This document shows positions 33,690 to 43,330 of a stretch of 64,000 nt of DNA, one piece after another; the stretch's first letter is position 1, and every line of letters starts with the position of its first letter. Location: the NCBI GenBank assembly GCA_963921195.1, contig OY992536.1, forward strand, positions 182,288,995-182,352,994, written 5' to 3'. The notes beneath the pieces were generated by a model that saw only the letters and a program-made list of their open reading frames with translations, had not been told where the DNA came from and made no database searches. The position numbers were made by a program, and so were the translations under genes. Origin of the DNA: Pegoplata infirma (taxonomy: Eukaryota > Arthropoda > Insecta > Diptera > Anthomyiidae).

Positions 33690-34290
33690 TTCTATAGAAA
33701 AAATTTTTCAGAATCTGAGACTTTTTTATATAGAAAAAATGTCTCAGAATCTGAGACTTTTTTTATATAGAAAAAATGTCTCAGAATCTGAGACTTTTTT
33801 TATATAGAAAAAATGTCTCAGAATCTGAGACTTTTTTTATATAGAAAAAATGTCTCAGAATCTGCGACTTTTTTTTATATAGAAAAAATGTCTCAGAATC
33901 TAAGACTTTTTTTATATAGAAAAATGTCTCAGAATCTGAGACTTTTTTTATATAGAAAAAATGTCTCAGAATCTGAGACTTTTTTTATATAGAAAAAATG
34001 TCTCAGAATCTGAGACTTTTTTTATATAGAAAAAAAAATCTCAGAATCTGAGACTTTTTTTATATAGAAAAAAAAATCTCAGAATCTGAGACTTTTTTTA
34101 TATAGAAAAAAAAATCTCAGAATCTGAGACTTTTTTTATAAAAAAAAAATGTTTCACAATGTGAAATTTTTTCTATAAAGAAAAAAATACTCAGAATCTG
34201 AGAACTTTTTTAAAAATGTAAGACTTTTTAATATAGAAAAAATGTTTCAGAATCTGAGACTTTTTTTTTATATAGAAAACATGTCTCAAA
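33690..34290. repeat. 37-bp satellite with TCTCAGAATCTGAGA palindrome
   Basis: About sixteen tandem units at 37-bp spacing (for example dyads starting 33742, 33779, 33816), each tctcagaatctgagac, a T-run, atatag, an A-run and atg. The 15-bp dyad TCTCAGA(A)TCTGAGA is nearly invariant in the middle units, and units degrade after 34140. Diverged relatives occur at 15930-16670 and 63020-63190. Confidence 0.9.
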
Positions 34291-34295
34291 ATCTA

Positions 34296-34566
34296 CACAG
34301 AAAATAAATATTTGCCAATGAATGAAACTTGTAGTATTTATGAACAAATACATAAAAAATATAAACCTTTTTATTAAATTTTTTAACTTTTCATAGCATT
34401 TATGAAAAAATGTTCTTAAATTTCATATATTCTTAAATTTCATATATTATGATTTATTCATAAATACTATGAAAAAGTTTTTAAGTGTTATGAAAAAGTT
34501 AAAAAATTTTATGAATTTGTTCATAAATAATATGAAAGTCGTTCATTGAAAAAAAAAAATTTTGTG
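34296..34566. mobile_element. 271-bp hairpin MITE (family V)
   Basis: TA at 34294-34295 and 34567-34568. Ends cacagaaaataaatatttgcc and aaaaaattttgtg are weakly inverted. The interior is built of catagtatttatgaa / ttcataaatactatg words in both orientations. A related copy is at 62677-62939. Confidence 0.7.
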
Positions 34567-34711
34567 TAAGAATTTTTCTGTATGAAAAAATAAAATAATT
34601 CTGGTACCACTCTAATACCGTTGATGATGATGGAAAAGGTAGACGACACACGCAAACGACACTGAATATTTTTTCCCTGAAACATTTATAAATATTTTTT
34701 TTTTCTCTGTA

Positions 34712-35215
34712 GGGTTAAAATTTTTATAACCAACGAATGGATTTTCCCGACCACCTTTGAATCTTATGAAACTTAGTTGTCTTTTTGCACCTTACTTAAC
34801 TAAGATAAACGTAAAATTTTAGGCTTCCAGCTTTTTTAGTTCCTGAGATACGGCGCGTCAAAAAATGAAAAAATCATTAACATCACATATAAGTGGTCTG
34901 CCATTATAATTTATATATCAAAAAGTTTTTAACTTACATGGTCAAAATTGGTCTTATTTTAAAGGTATTGAGAATAGCTTTTAAACTGCATTTAGATAAA
35001 TTTTGTTTCTGAAAGGTCAAAGGTTACTGTCACATGATTTAAAGTTTAGGAAGCTATATCTCAAAAAATGAAATTTTTAAAATTCTGGAAAAAATATATG
35101 CTAATCCTGATAGTATTCTTTGCATTTTGTGCCAAAAATTTTAAGTGAGCTCTTATTGGTTCCAGAGATATTGATAAAAATGTGAAATTGTTTGAAAAAA
35201 TTTTATATTTTTTTT
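34712..35215. repeat. left terminal inverted repeat of the 3.4-kb relic
   Basis: Pairs with 37625-38126 throughout, with scattered mismatches and small indels. The high divergence suggests an old insertion. Confidence 0.75.
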
Positions 35216-35565
35216 TGTATATATTTTTTTTTAATGTAGTTGCGTGATATTAAATACATATATTATTTTAGACAAAATAAGTTAAAAGTAAGAAATATTT
35301 ATTTTACATATATATATTTAACAAACATATGCGATTAATTAATTGTAAATATTTTCAATTAAAAATTCTTGGTCTTCGGAGTACAGTTTTACTTTAAGTT
35401 TTGATTTTCCTTCAGGAGCAAAATAGTGGAATTTTTGTGTTCCTGGTATAGTTCTCAAACCAATAAACCTGTTTTTAAGAAAGTCTTCTTCTGCTTTATA
35501 ATCTTCCTCTGTTAAAGATACAAAATTATAATTTAAAAGATGTTCACGGCACCACTCATACAATT

Positions 35566-36225
35566 TTTTTTTTTTTTTTTTTTTTTTTTTCCATATTTTA
35601 TTTATTGAATCTTCACTTTAATTCCGTGAACTAACAATAAGTGTTCATATCTTATATCTAAATATTTTTAATATTAAGTCCAGCCAGTGCCAGACAAAAT
35701 TTCATTTTCTCAAATATTTCTTAAATTTATTTGTTTATAAATGTTCTCAAATGCATTTCTCCTTCCAGTTAGTTAGCTAAATCAGCAGTCACCCTCCTTC
35801 TAAGGCGTTGGTGGCCACGATTATTAAGTAGATTTCTTGCTAGATAGTTTGGATGCGTTTCCAGTTTTCTTAGGTAATTTTGAGTATGTTTTACAATTTC
35901 ATCTTTAACATATGCAACATTCAAATCCTTGTGTATGTTGGAATTTCTAACATACCAAGGGGCGCATGTTATCATTCGTAAAATGTTGTTCTGTTTTCTT
36001 TGAATTCTCTCCACATTAGATGATGACGCAGTGCCCCATAGCTGAATGCCGTAGCACCATATTGGTTTTAAAATTGAATTGTACAACAAAAGCTTACAGT
36101 CTAAACTAAGTTTAGAGTTTCTTCCAATCAGCCAATTAACTTCAATAGTCTTTAATTTCATCTGAGATAACTTTGCATCTAAATGTGTTTTCCACGTAAG
36201 ACGACGATCAAGATGAATACCGAGT
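35566..36225 (-). mobile_element. 5'-truncated Jockey-type LINE fragment with 12-bp duplication
   Basis: 660-bp minus-strand insertion ending in a poly-A tail (T-run to about 35590), flanked by ACTCATACAATT at 35554-35565 and 36226-36237. It carries the tail end of the second ORF (stop at 35769) and about 180 bp of 3' UTR. Truncation at the 5' end, the A-tail and the duplication are the signature of target-primed reverse transcription. Confidence 0.88.
35769..36224 (-). pseudogene. non-LTR retrotransposon ORF2, C-terminal fragment
   Basis: About 151 codons, open from the truncation point. LGIHLDRRLTWKTHLDAKLS is the region that follows the reverse transcriptase palm in Jockey-clade elements. 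Then come LLLYNSILKPIWCYGIQLWG, VERIQRKQNNILRMITCAPW and YVRNSNIHKDLNVAYV, typical of the C-terminal segment, and the end RLRRRVTADLAN. No catalytic residues remain, so the fragment is inactive. The intact reading frame suggests recent insertion. Confidence 0.88.
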
Positions 36226-36763
36226 ACTCATACAATTGAAGCGGGGTAGTAATTTGGTCCTGTATTAGACGCTGCAAACTGGCTCGGCGAGCTTCTCTCT
36301 TTATGGTTCCACCAAGACCATCACTGTGGATAAGACTATTAGATATAACTATGCAATTGGTATGCTCTAACTGGCCATTGTAGTTGTAATATATAGAAAT
36401 TGGATATAAAGTAGGTTGGCTGTTGTTCCAATAAAAACCTTGTGAAGAGTCCTATACAAAATAAGATGCATTTTCCGAAAAATCACATATTGCTATGTAC
36501 TCATGTTCTCCAAGTGATGATTTTTTTGCATTCAAAAATGCTGCTTGTTCTTTGCGACAAACGAGTGAGGCAAAAGTGTCAATAATTTTTCGCAAAGTGA
36601 ATCCAGAAAATCATCAGCCTGCTTTACCATTGTTTCTAATGAGTCTCTATCCACACATATCCATTGTTTAAATGTAATTTCATCAACATGATTTGTTTTT
36701 TACAATTTTTGCAAAAAAAAAATATTTGTTATTAAAAGAAATAATAAAAAAAAATACTAAAAA

Positions 36764-37615
36764 ACAAGTAGAAAAGTTAAATTCGGCTTGGCCGAATCTA
36801 TGAATACCCTCCACAATTGCCTTTTTAAGTTATGTAAATTTTCTAGAGTGAAAAAAAAAAAAACATTTTTGATTAGAAACATTTTATTTTCTGTAAAAAA
36901 AATTTTTTTTCAACTAATTTTTTAAAAAAAGAAAATTTACAAAATTTTTTTTTTAGTGTAAATTTTTTTTGAGTGTAAAATTTTTTTCGAGTGCATTTTT
37001 TTTCTTCTTTTAGTGTAAAAATATTTTTGAGTGCCAACAATGCGATGTAAAATATTTTTGTGACTTACCAATGTTTTTAAAACATGTTTAACGGGTTTTC
37101 AACACGTGAATTTAAGGTGGGGCGAATCTGAAATTTACGGTTTTGCTAATAACTTTTGAGCCACTGGACCGATTTGATTGAAATTTAAATCGAAGCGGAC
37201 CAGGGGAACGGCAAATATACATGTTACACTTCAGTACCCTCAGAATTGCCGTTCGCAAGTTACCGTGTGTTTTATCTCGTAAATTCCAGAAAACCCCTTG
37301 CCGAAATTCACTCATTTGCTTATAACTTTTGAACCACTGGACCGATTTCACTGGATTGATTTCACTACTGGCCAGGTAAATGCCCAACATATATGCCAAA
37401 CTTCAGGAGCCTCCGTAAAGTCTTTCAAAAGTTAGCGTGTTTTCAACAGACAGACGGACAGATGGAAGGACGGACATCGCTAGATCGTCTTAAAATCGAT
37501 CGAGGATCATGAATATATATACTTTATGGGGGTCCTAGACCAATATTTCGAGGTGTTACAAACGGAATGACAAACTTATATATACCCTCTATCACTAGAG
37601 AGGAGGGTATAAAAA
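36764..37615 (-). mobile_element. mini-me copy, near complete
   Basis: acaagtagaaaagttaaatt, hairpin ttcggcttggccgaat, taccctccacaattgcc, gagtgtaa segment, two cttttgaaccactggaccg segments, cagacagacggacagatgg, atcgatcgaggatcatg, tatatactttatggggg, caaacggaatgacaaac, taccctctatcactagag and ggagggtataaaaa. It lies between the pseudogene and the right inverted repeat. Confidence 0.85.
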
Positions 37616-37624
37616 TAGTATACA

Positions 37625-38126
37625 ATTTTTTTAAAATAATTTCACATTATTGTCTATATCTCAGGAACTAATAAGAGCTCACTCAAATTTTTTTGCACGA
37701 AATGCAGAGGAGACTATCAGGATCAACATATATTTTTTTTAGAATTTTAAAAATTTCATTTTTTTAGATATAGCTTCCCAAACTTTAAATCGTGTAATAG
37801 TGACCTTTGACCTTTCGCAAAAACAAAATCGCTGAACTTAGTTTAAAAGATATTTTCAATACCTATTAAATGAGACCAATTTTGAGCTTGTATGTTTAAA
37901 ACTTTTGAAGATATAAGCAATAATAGGAGACCACTTATGTGTGTTTTTGATGAATTTTCTACTTTTCGAAGAGCCATATTTCGGGAACCACAAAAGCTAG
38001 ACTCCCAAAATTTTTGAATTTATATTAGTTCAGTAATGTAGAACATTCATGCTAATTTTTGTACAATTCAAAGAGGGTAAGGTCGAAAATGGCATTTTTT
38101 TTCGTTGATTTAAAATGGAATTACCC
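37625..38126. repeat. right terminal inverted repeat of the 3.4-kb relic
   Basis: Inverse of 34712-35215. It ends gaattaccc-tgta; the first bases after it (ttatttg) do not continue the repeat. Confidence 0.75.
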
Positions 38127-38130
38127 TGTA

Positions 38131-38810
38131 TTATTTGTTTTTACGTTTTTTTTTTTTTTTTGTCTTCATTCACTGTAAATTACAACCTTTTTTTTGTTGT
38201 AGCTTTTTTTGCATTCAGACACGCAAGAGGGGGAGAGGTAGGAAAAAGAGGTTGTTAATGGTAGGAGTAGTTAACAAAAAAAAAACATAAAATCACCAAA
38301 TTACAACCCAAAAATAAAAGTGGAAAAAAATATAAATTTAATGACAAAAATGCAAACGTTTTTATGTATTTTGTGCTTAATACTCAAACCCAGACCAGTA
38401 GCAGCAGCAGCAGCAATAACAATTTTTGTGAATATAAATACTGCAGATTTCTGTTTTTTGTTGTTGTTTAATGTTGAATGCAATGAATGCATTTTTATTT
38501 TTTTCATTTTTTTCACTCTACATACAAAATTACTTGTCTGTGACAAGATGTTAAGGACTTGCAAATTCGTCATGCTTTAACATTGCAGCTTCCTCACCTG
38601 TCTGGCGCTCTGCAGTCTGCGTATATATGTATGAACAAAAACAAATTTTTCGTTATAAGCATTGGCATGGTAAATCTTCATCTGCCATTACATTGTAAGC
38701 CACAGAGCTATGGGACAAGCAGTTTCAAGGATTTATAAAAACTTAAAATTATAAAATGTCTAAATGGATTTTCTAAGCTGTTAAGTACGTTTTGAGGCTA
38801 AAAAAATATT
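38131..38810 (+). other. intronic sequence, nothing recognised
   Basis: T-runs, a short (CAG)4-5 tract at about 38400-38416 and otherwise unremarkable sequence. The opposed frames 38301-38573 and 38320-38580 are not called. Confidence 0.5.
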
Positions 38811-39490
38811 TTTTTAAGAAAAGTACTTTTTGAGAAAAGTACTTTTTGAGAAAAAGTACTTTTTAGGAAAAAGTACTTTTTAAGAAAAAGTACTTTATAA
38901 GAAAAACTACTTTTTAAGAAAAACTACTTTTTAAGAAAAAGTACTTTTTAGGAAAAAGTACTTTTAAGAAAAGTACTTTTTTAGAAAGGGTACTTTTTAA
39001 GAAAAAAGTTCGTTTTAAAAAAAAGTACTTAAAAAGTTATTTTTAAAGAAAAGGACTTTTTAAGAAAAAGTACTTTTTATGAAAAAGTTTTCTTTTTTTT
39101 TAAGAAAAAAAGTACAGAATAATAAAATTCCTTTAAAAAGTACTTAATTTTCTAAGCTATTATTTATACTACGTTTTTATAATAAGTTACGACAAAAAAA
39201 AATATTTTTTAAGAAAAAGTACTTTTTTATAAAAGTACTTTTACTTTTTGAGTAAAAGTAATTTTTAAGAAAAAGTACTTTTTAAGAAAAAGTACTTTTT
39301 AAGAAAAAGTCTTTTTTAAGAAAAAGTACTTTTTAAGAAAAAATATCTTTTTAAGAAAAAGTAAATTTTTTAGAAAAGTACTTTAAAAAAAAAGTCCTTT
39401 TTTCAGAAACTGTTTTTTTATAAAAAAGTACTTTTTATGAAAAAAGTACTTTTTATGAAAAATTACTTTTTTAAATAAATACTTTTTTAG
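38811..39490. repeat. AAAAAGTACTTTTT tandem array
   Basis: About forty irregular units of roughly 16-18 bp, agaaaaagtactttttaag, each centred on the palindrome AAAGTACTTT. Comparable arrays at 63240-64000 (acttttataaaaaagt) and a looser one at 54200-57680. Confidence 0.88.
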
Positions 39491-40423
39491 AAAATGTTTT
39501 TAATTATGTGTGTAATTTATTTAAAAAAAAAAAACTTAAATAAATATACATATTTTTTGGAAAGAGTACTTTTTCTTAAAATGAATTACCAAAGTTGGCT
39601 TTATAATTTTTTTTATATTATTTTTTATTTTGTTACCTTCAGTATACAGTGCGTATTTTTAATTTTATTATATGATAATACATTAATAATACGCACAGTT
39701 TATAACAAAAACATACTAAAACCAACTTTATCGATTTAATTTTCTATTTTTAATTATTTTTTAAAAAACCTAAAAACTTGAACTTTGGATTGTTTAATCC
39801 TCCGGTGTAAAAAGCTTTCTTAAAAATGTACGTTTTAAAAATTCTGATTCTAAGTGCACAAAAATTTGGAAATACAATACGTTTTTACTTTTATCATTTT
39901 ATTTATTTATTATTTTCTGGAAAAAAAAAAACAAAAAAACTTTCTAAAAAGGGTACCTTGGAAAAGCGGAATTTCGAAATGGGAAACTTAACCTTAAAAG
40001 AACTATTTTGAACTCGACGGTACTAAAAAAATAGTTTGTTTATTATAAACGTTTTTTAAATCCAAATCATTTATTATTTATGAAAAAAACCCTATAAAAC
40101 TCCTTATTAAAAATTCCGTTTGGTATTTTTTGAAATTTGATACTTTCAAACTCTGCACGTACAAATTGCTGCAAAGTTTGCTCCTACCCTGCGAGTAAGG
40201 GGACCAGTCTAGGGGTACTTTTGTATAAGAGAGATCCGTCACTTTTACATGGCCAAACTCTAGAACAGGGCTAATTAACATCTTGTGTCATGTCACAGGA
40301 CAAGTGAACTGGTTTTTTAGATCATTTGACTCTAGAACTGGTATTCTATGACTAGTTTGCGTTGAAGCAGTCATGGGATGGTCTTTTTAGATCAATCGGT
40401 CCTGTAGGACCAATCAAGGTAGT
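39491..40423 (+). other. intronic sequence, nothing recognised
   Basis: AT-rich with small unrelated frames. No element ends seen. A moderately GC-richer stretch (40170-40420) also has no recognisable motif. Confidence 0.5.
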
Positions 40424-41010
40424 GAAAACAAGTAGAAATGTTAAATTCGACTTGGCCGAATCTGAATACCCTCCACACTGCCCTTTTAGAGTGATAGTAA
40501 ATTTTCTAACGTGAAAAAATAAAATTGTTGGTTAGAAATATTTTATTTTGTGTAAGAAACTTTTTTTTAGTAATTTTTGAAAAAAAAAAAATAATTTACT
40601 ATTTTTTTTTTTTTTTAGTGTAAAATTTTTCAAAAGTTAGCGTGTTTTCAACAGACGGTCAGACGGTCAGACGGACAGACGGACAGACGGACAGACGGAC
40701 AGACGGACAGACGGACAGACGGACAGACGGACAGACGGACAGACGGACAGACGGACAGACGGACAGACGGACAGACGGACAGACGGACAGACGGACAGAC
40801 GGACAGACGGACAGACGGACAGACGGACAGACGGACAGACGGACAGACGGACAGACGGACGGACGGACGGACACCGCTAGATCGTCTTAAAATCGATCGA
40901 GGATCATGAATATATATACTTTTTGGGGTCCTAGACCAATATTTCGAGGTGTTACAAACGGAATGACAAACTTATATATACCCTCTATCACTAGAGTGGA
41001 GGGTATAAAA
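40424..41010 (-). mobile_element. mini-me copy with expanded octamer track
   Basis: acaagtagaaatgttaaatt, hairpin ttcgacttggccgaa, taccctccacactgcc, then directly into gttagcgtgttttcaacag and a greatly enlarged GACGGACA track, atcgatcgaggatcatg, tatatactttttgggg, taccctctatcactagag and ggagggtataaaaa. The middle section is deleted. Confidence 0.85.
40648..40873 (+). repeat. (GACGGACA)n octamer microsatellite, about 27 copies
   Basis: Almost perfect GACGGACA repeats over 226 bp, ending in a short GACG tetramer run. It is the expansion of the mini-me (GTCY)n proto-microsatellite; other copies here have 15-70 bp. The frames on both strands translate it as RTDGQTD or VCPSVRLS repeats. Confidence 0.95.
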
Positions 41011-41600
41011 ACACGGTGAAAATACAGATTCGTGTATCTTTTTCAATCCCTCGTGGATTCAGAACTAAAAGTTTGTTCACTATATTTAGAGTAAGTTGTT
41101 TTATTAGAATAAGTTGTAATTTTGGAATTATTTTTGGTATGAAAATCAGATAATTTTCCGAAATTCTTTTATATTTTTTTTAAAACGTTTGGTTTATTGA
41201 AAAAAGTACTAAAGTACTAAATTTTCCATCCCTGGTACCTTTTATGAATACCGATTTAAATAGGGTAAACAGGGTAAAAAATTTTAAAAATTTAAATTTT
41301 TAAAATTTGATAAAAAAATAAAAATTTTAAAAACTACTAAAAATTGTACTTTGGTACTTTTTTGATTTCTTAATATAATGGTTTTAAAAACATGAGATTT
41401 TGAGTCTAGGATCCGCTACTAAAAACATTGTGAGAAAACATTTTTTTGAAAAATTCGATTCCAAGTAGACTAAATTGGGGTGCAAATGGGATATTTATAC
41501 TTTTTTAACTATTGAAGTATAGATCTTGCCAGAATAAGGACGGTTACAAAGGGGAAAACAATGAGTAAAATTAGGAAATGGAACTTTTTACTTCTGCATT
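41011..41600 (+). other. intronic sequence, nothing recognised
   Basis: AT-rich with aaagtactaaa words resembling the GTAC arrays around 41200-41360. No element boundary could be placed. Confidence 0.5.
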
Positions 41601-41601
41601 A

Positions 41602-42313
41602 GGGCGTCTTGCCAAATTTAAATTTTCGAATTTCATGTCGTTATACCTGCCAAACGATGGCCACCCACGTTAGAGCTGATTGTAGAAAAATTTATAAAAA
41701 AATTTTGCAAGGGCATCTTCAGTCAGCAACCAACGGTCAAAGTTAGAAAAATTACGTATTTCTACCAAAATTCATGTCCGAATTTTTTAACCAAAAATAT
41801 TTAAAAAATTCCAAAACCGCGATTTAGGTCCACAGAGGCTGATTCTCAAAAGTTGGAAAATGTTAAGTGTATTATCTAAAAAATATAAAAAAAAAATAAA
41901 ATAATAAATTAAAACACTATTTTGGTCCAAAAATGCTGATCAGAATCTGTGGACCAAAATCGCGTTATTATATTTTTTTAATATTTTTTAGATAACACAC
42001 TTAACACTTTCCAACTTTTGAGACCAATTTGGATACAAAAATAATTTTTATGTTTAAAAATCAGCATCTGTGGACAAAAATCGCAGTTTTGGATTTTTTT
42101 TAATTATTTTTTCAATTAAGTACGCAAAATTTCCGAATTTTTAAGATGGATTTGGTCAAAAAATTCGGACATAAATTTTGGTCGAAATACGTAATTTTTT
42201 ACAATTTGACCTCAGGTTTTTTTATAAATTTTCCCACAATCAGCTGTAACTTTGCCATCGTTTGGCAGGTATTACAACATGAAATTCGAAAATTTAAATT
42301 TGACGGGACGCCC
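41602..42313. mobile_element. 712-bp foldback MITE (GGGCGTC ends)
   Basis: TA at 41600-41601 and 42314-42315; ends GGGCGTCttgccaaattt and aaatttgacgGGACGCCC. The two halves are inverted copies meeting near 41957 (for example tacctgccaaacgatgg / ccatcgtttggcaggta; aatcgcgttattat near the middle). The frame 42146-42361 is incidental. Confidence 0.82.
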
Positions 42314-42336
42314 TATTATGCATGTTATACGGAAAG

Positions 42337-42830
42337 TAGAGATGAGCACATGCGCAGATAAGAGCGTGATTCACGCGTGAATGAGTGTGAGAAAATTGCG
42401 TGAGTGAGTGTGCGTAAGTAAGATTTTTGCGTGAGTGAGTGTGCGTGAGTTGATTTTTTTTCGTGAGTTTGCGTGATATATTTTCTCTTTAAAATTTATT
42501 TAAACTTTAGATTTCATCCCGAAAAAAGCAAAAAAAAATGTAAAAATTCGCTGAACTTTAAATTTTGCTTTAAATTTTGTAAGACTTTTGAAATTTTAGT
42601 TTTTGAATTTTTTTTTTATTTAAATAAGAATTTCGCGAGTTTGAGTCAACGTGAGTTGAGTGAAGCTTGTGTGAGTGCACGTTAGTGCGAGTTGTATTAA
42701 ATTTACTCATGTGATAGTGAGTGAGTGTGAATAGAAAAAATATGATCGTGAGTGAGTGTGCGAGATTAAAAAATTCCTGTCGTGAGTGTGAGTGAATGTG
42801 ATTCAAAAATCATTCACGCGCCCATCTCTA
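42337..42830. mobile_element. hAT-like element with GTGAGTG iterons
   Basis: 494 bp, ends TAGAGATGAGC and GCCCATCTCTA, flanked by a perfect 8-bp duplication ACGGAAAG (42329-42336, 42831-42838). Numerous gtgagtgagtgtgcg words fill both subterminal regions. The centre is AT-rich and non-coding. Fragments of the family are at 1735-1862 and 52685-52792. Confidence 0.88.
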
Positions 42831-42884
42831 ACGGAAAGAAATGAAATATATATAAAAAAAATACTATTTTTACCTGTGGCATCT

Positions 42885-43330
42885 TTATTTTGTTCTAAAA
42901 TGTTTCTAAAAACTGCAAAAATGCGATTTTTAACCCTTTTTCAAATTTTATGTTGACAAGAAAAATTACTTTTTTCAAATTTTGTTGATTGCCTGGAAAA
43001 TTATTGTTTCTTTTTTGTCTGGAAACTCTATATTTAAATTTTCAGCAAAATCGGACAATTTTAACCTCTGCCGCTAGTATGTTAAATCTAAGGCCTGAAA
43101 AAGAAAATTCATGCAAACCAAAAATCATGACGCAACTTTAACACCCCAGAGGCACGGGTTTAAATTGTCCGATTTGGTTAAGAGTTTAAATATTGAGTTT
43201 CTAGGCAAAAAGAAACAATAGTTTGTCCGGCAATAAACGAAATTCGAAAAAAATAATATTACGTGTTTTTACTTAAAATTTGACATAAAGGTAAAAAACC
43301 CAATTTTTGCAGTTTTTAAATTAATTTTAG
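42885..43330. repeat. imperfect inverted repeat
   Basis: Left words tttctaaaaactgcaaaaat and aaaatcggacaattttaacc are mirrored by atttttgcagtttttaaatt and taaattgtccgatttgg, meeting near 43110. It looks like a degraded foldback element. The termini were not resolved. Confidence 0.6.

Larger units (their letters stand above)
35339..36700 (-). pseudogene. broken transposase-like gene of an uncharacterised protein family
   Basis: Minus-strand coding remnant, interrupted by the LINE fragment 35566-36225. The C-terminal part (35339-35565) reads YEWCREHLLNYNFVSLTEED, then RFIGLRTIPGTQKFHYFAPE, and ends ENIYN at a stop. Across the LINE the frame continues upstream: GFYWNNSQPTLYPISIYYNY, HTNCIVISNSLIHS, then DGLGGTIKREARRASLQRL and IQDQITTPLQLYEW. 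Further upstream ENASYFV is followed by an in-frame TAG (about 36454), and a frameshift at about 36570-36595 separates it from ITFKQWICVDRDSLETMVKQ. I recall similar proteins as uncharacterised, multi-copy entries in insect and other animal genomes, where a longer segment separates the IHS and DGLGG motifs; an internal deletion here is therefore inferred. Its place between inverted repeats suggests it is the transposase. Confidence 0.7.
34712..38126 (-). mobile_element. 3.4-kb DNA transposon relic with ~0.5-kb terminal inverted repeats
   Basis: Left arm 34712-35215 and right arm 37625-38126 are inverted copies, about 0.5 kb each. Outer ends are gggttaaaatttttataacc and the complement of gggtaattccattttaaatc. 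Inner matches include ggtcaaaggttactgtcac / gtgacctttgacctttcg, gagctcttattggtt / aactaataagagctc and ggagaccactta / taagtggtctgcc. TGTA (34708-34711, 38127-38130) is a candidate 4-bp duplication. Enclosed on the minus strand is a broken protein gene (35339-36700), itself carrying a LINE insertion; a mini-me copy lies beside it. I could not assign a superfamily. Confidence 0.72.

Noticed and set aside
33690..34290. CRISPR-like array
   Set aside because: The spacers are themselves repeats (T-run, atatag, A-run). It is a eukaryotic satellite in an insect intron.
40642..40890. Repetitive frames on both strands over the octamer track
   Set aside because: A period of 8 bp with no stops gives open frames automatically; nothing supports translation.
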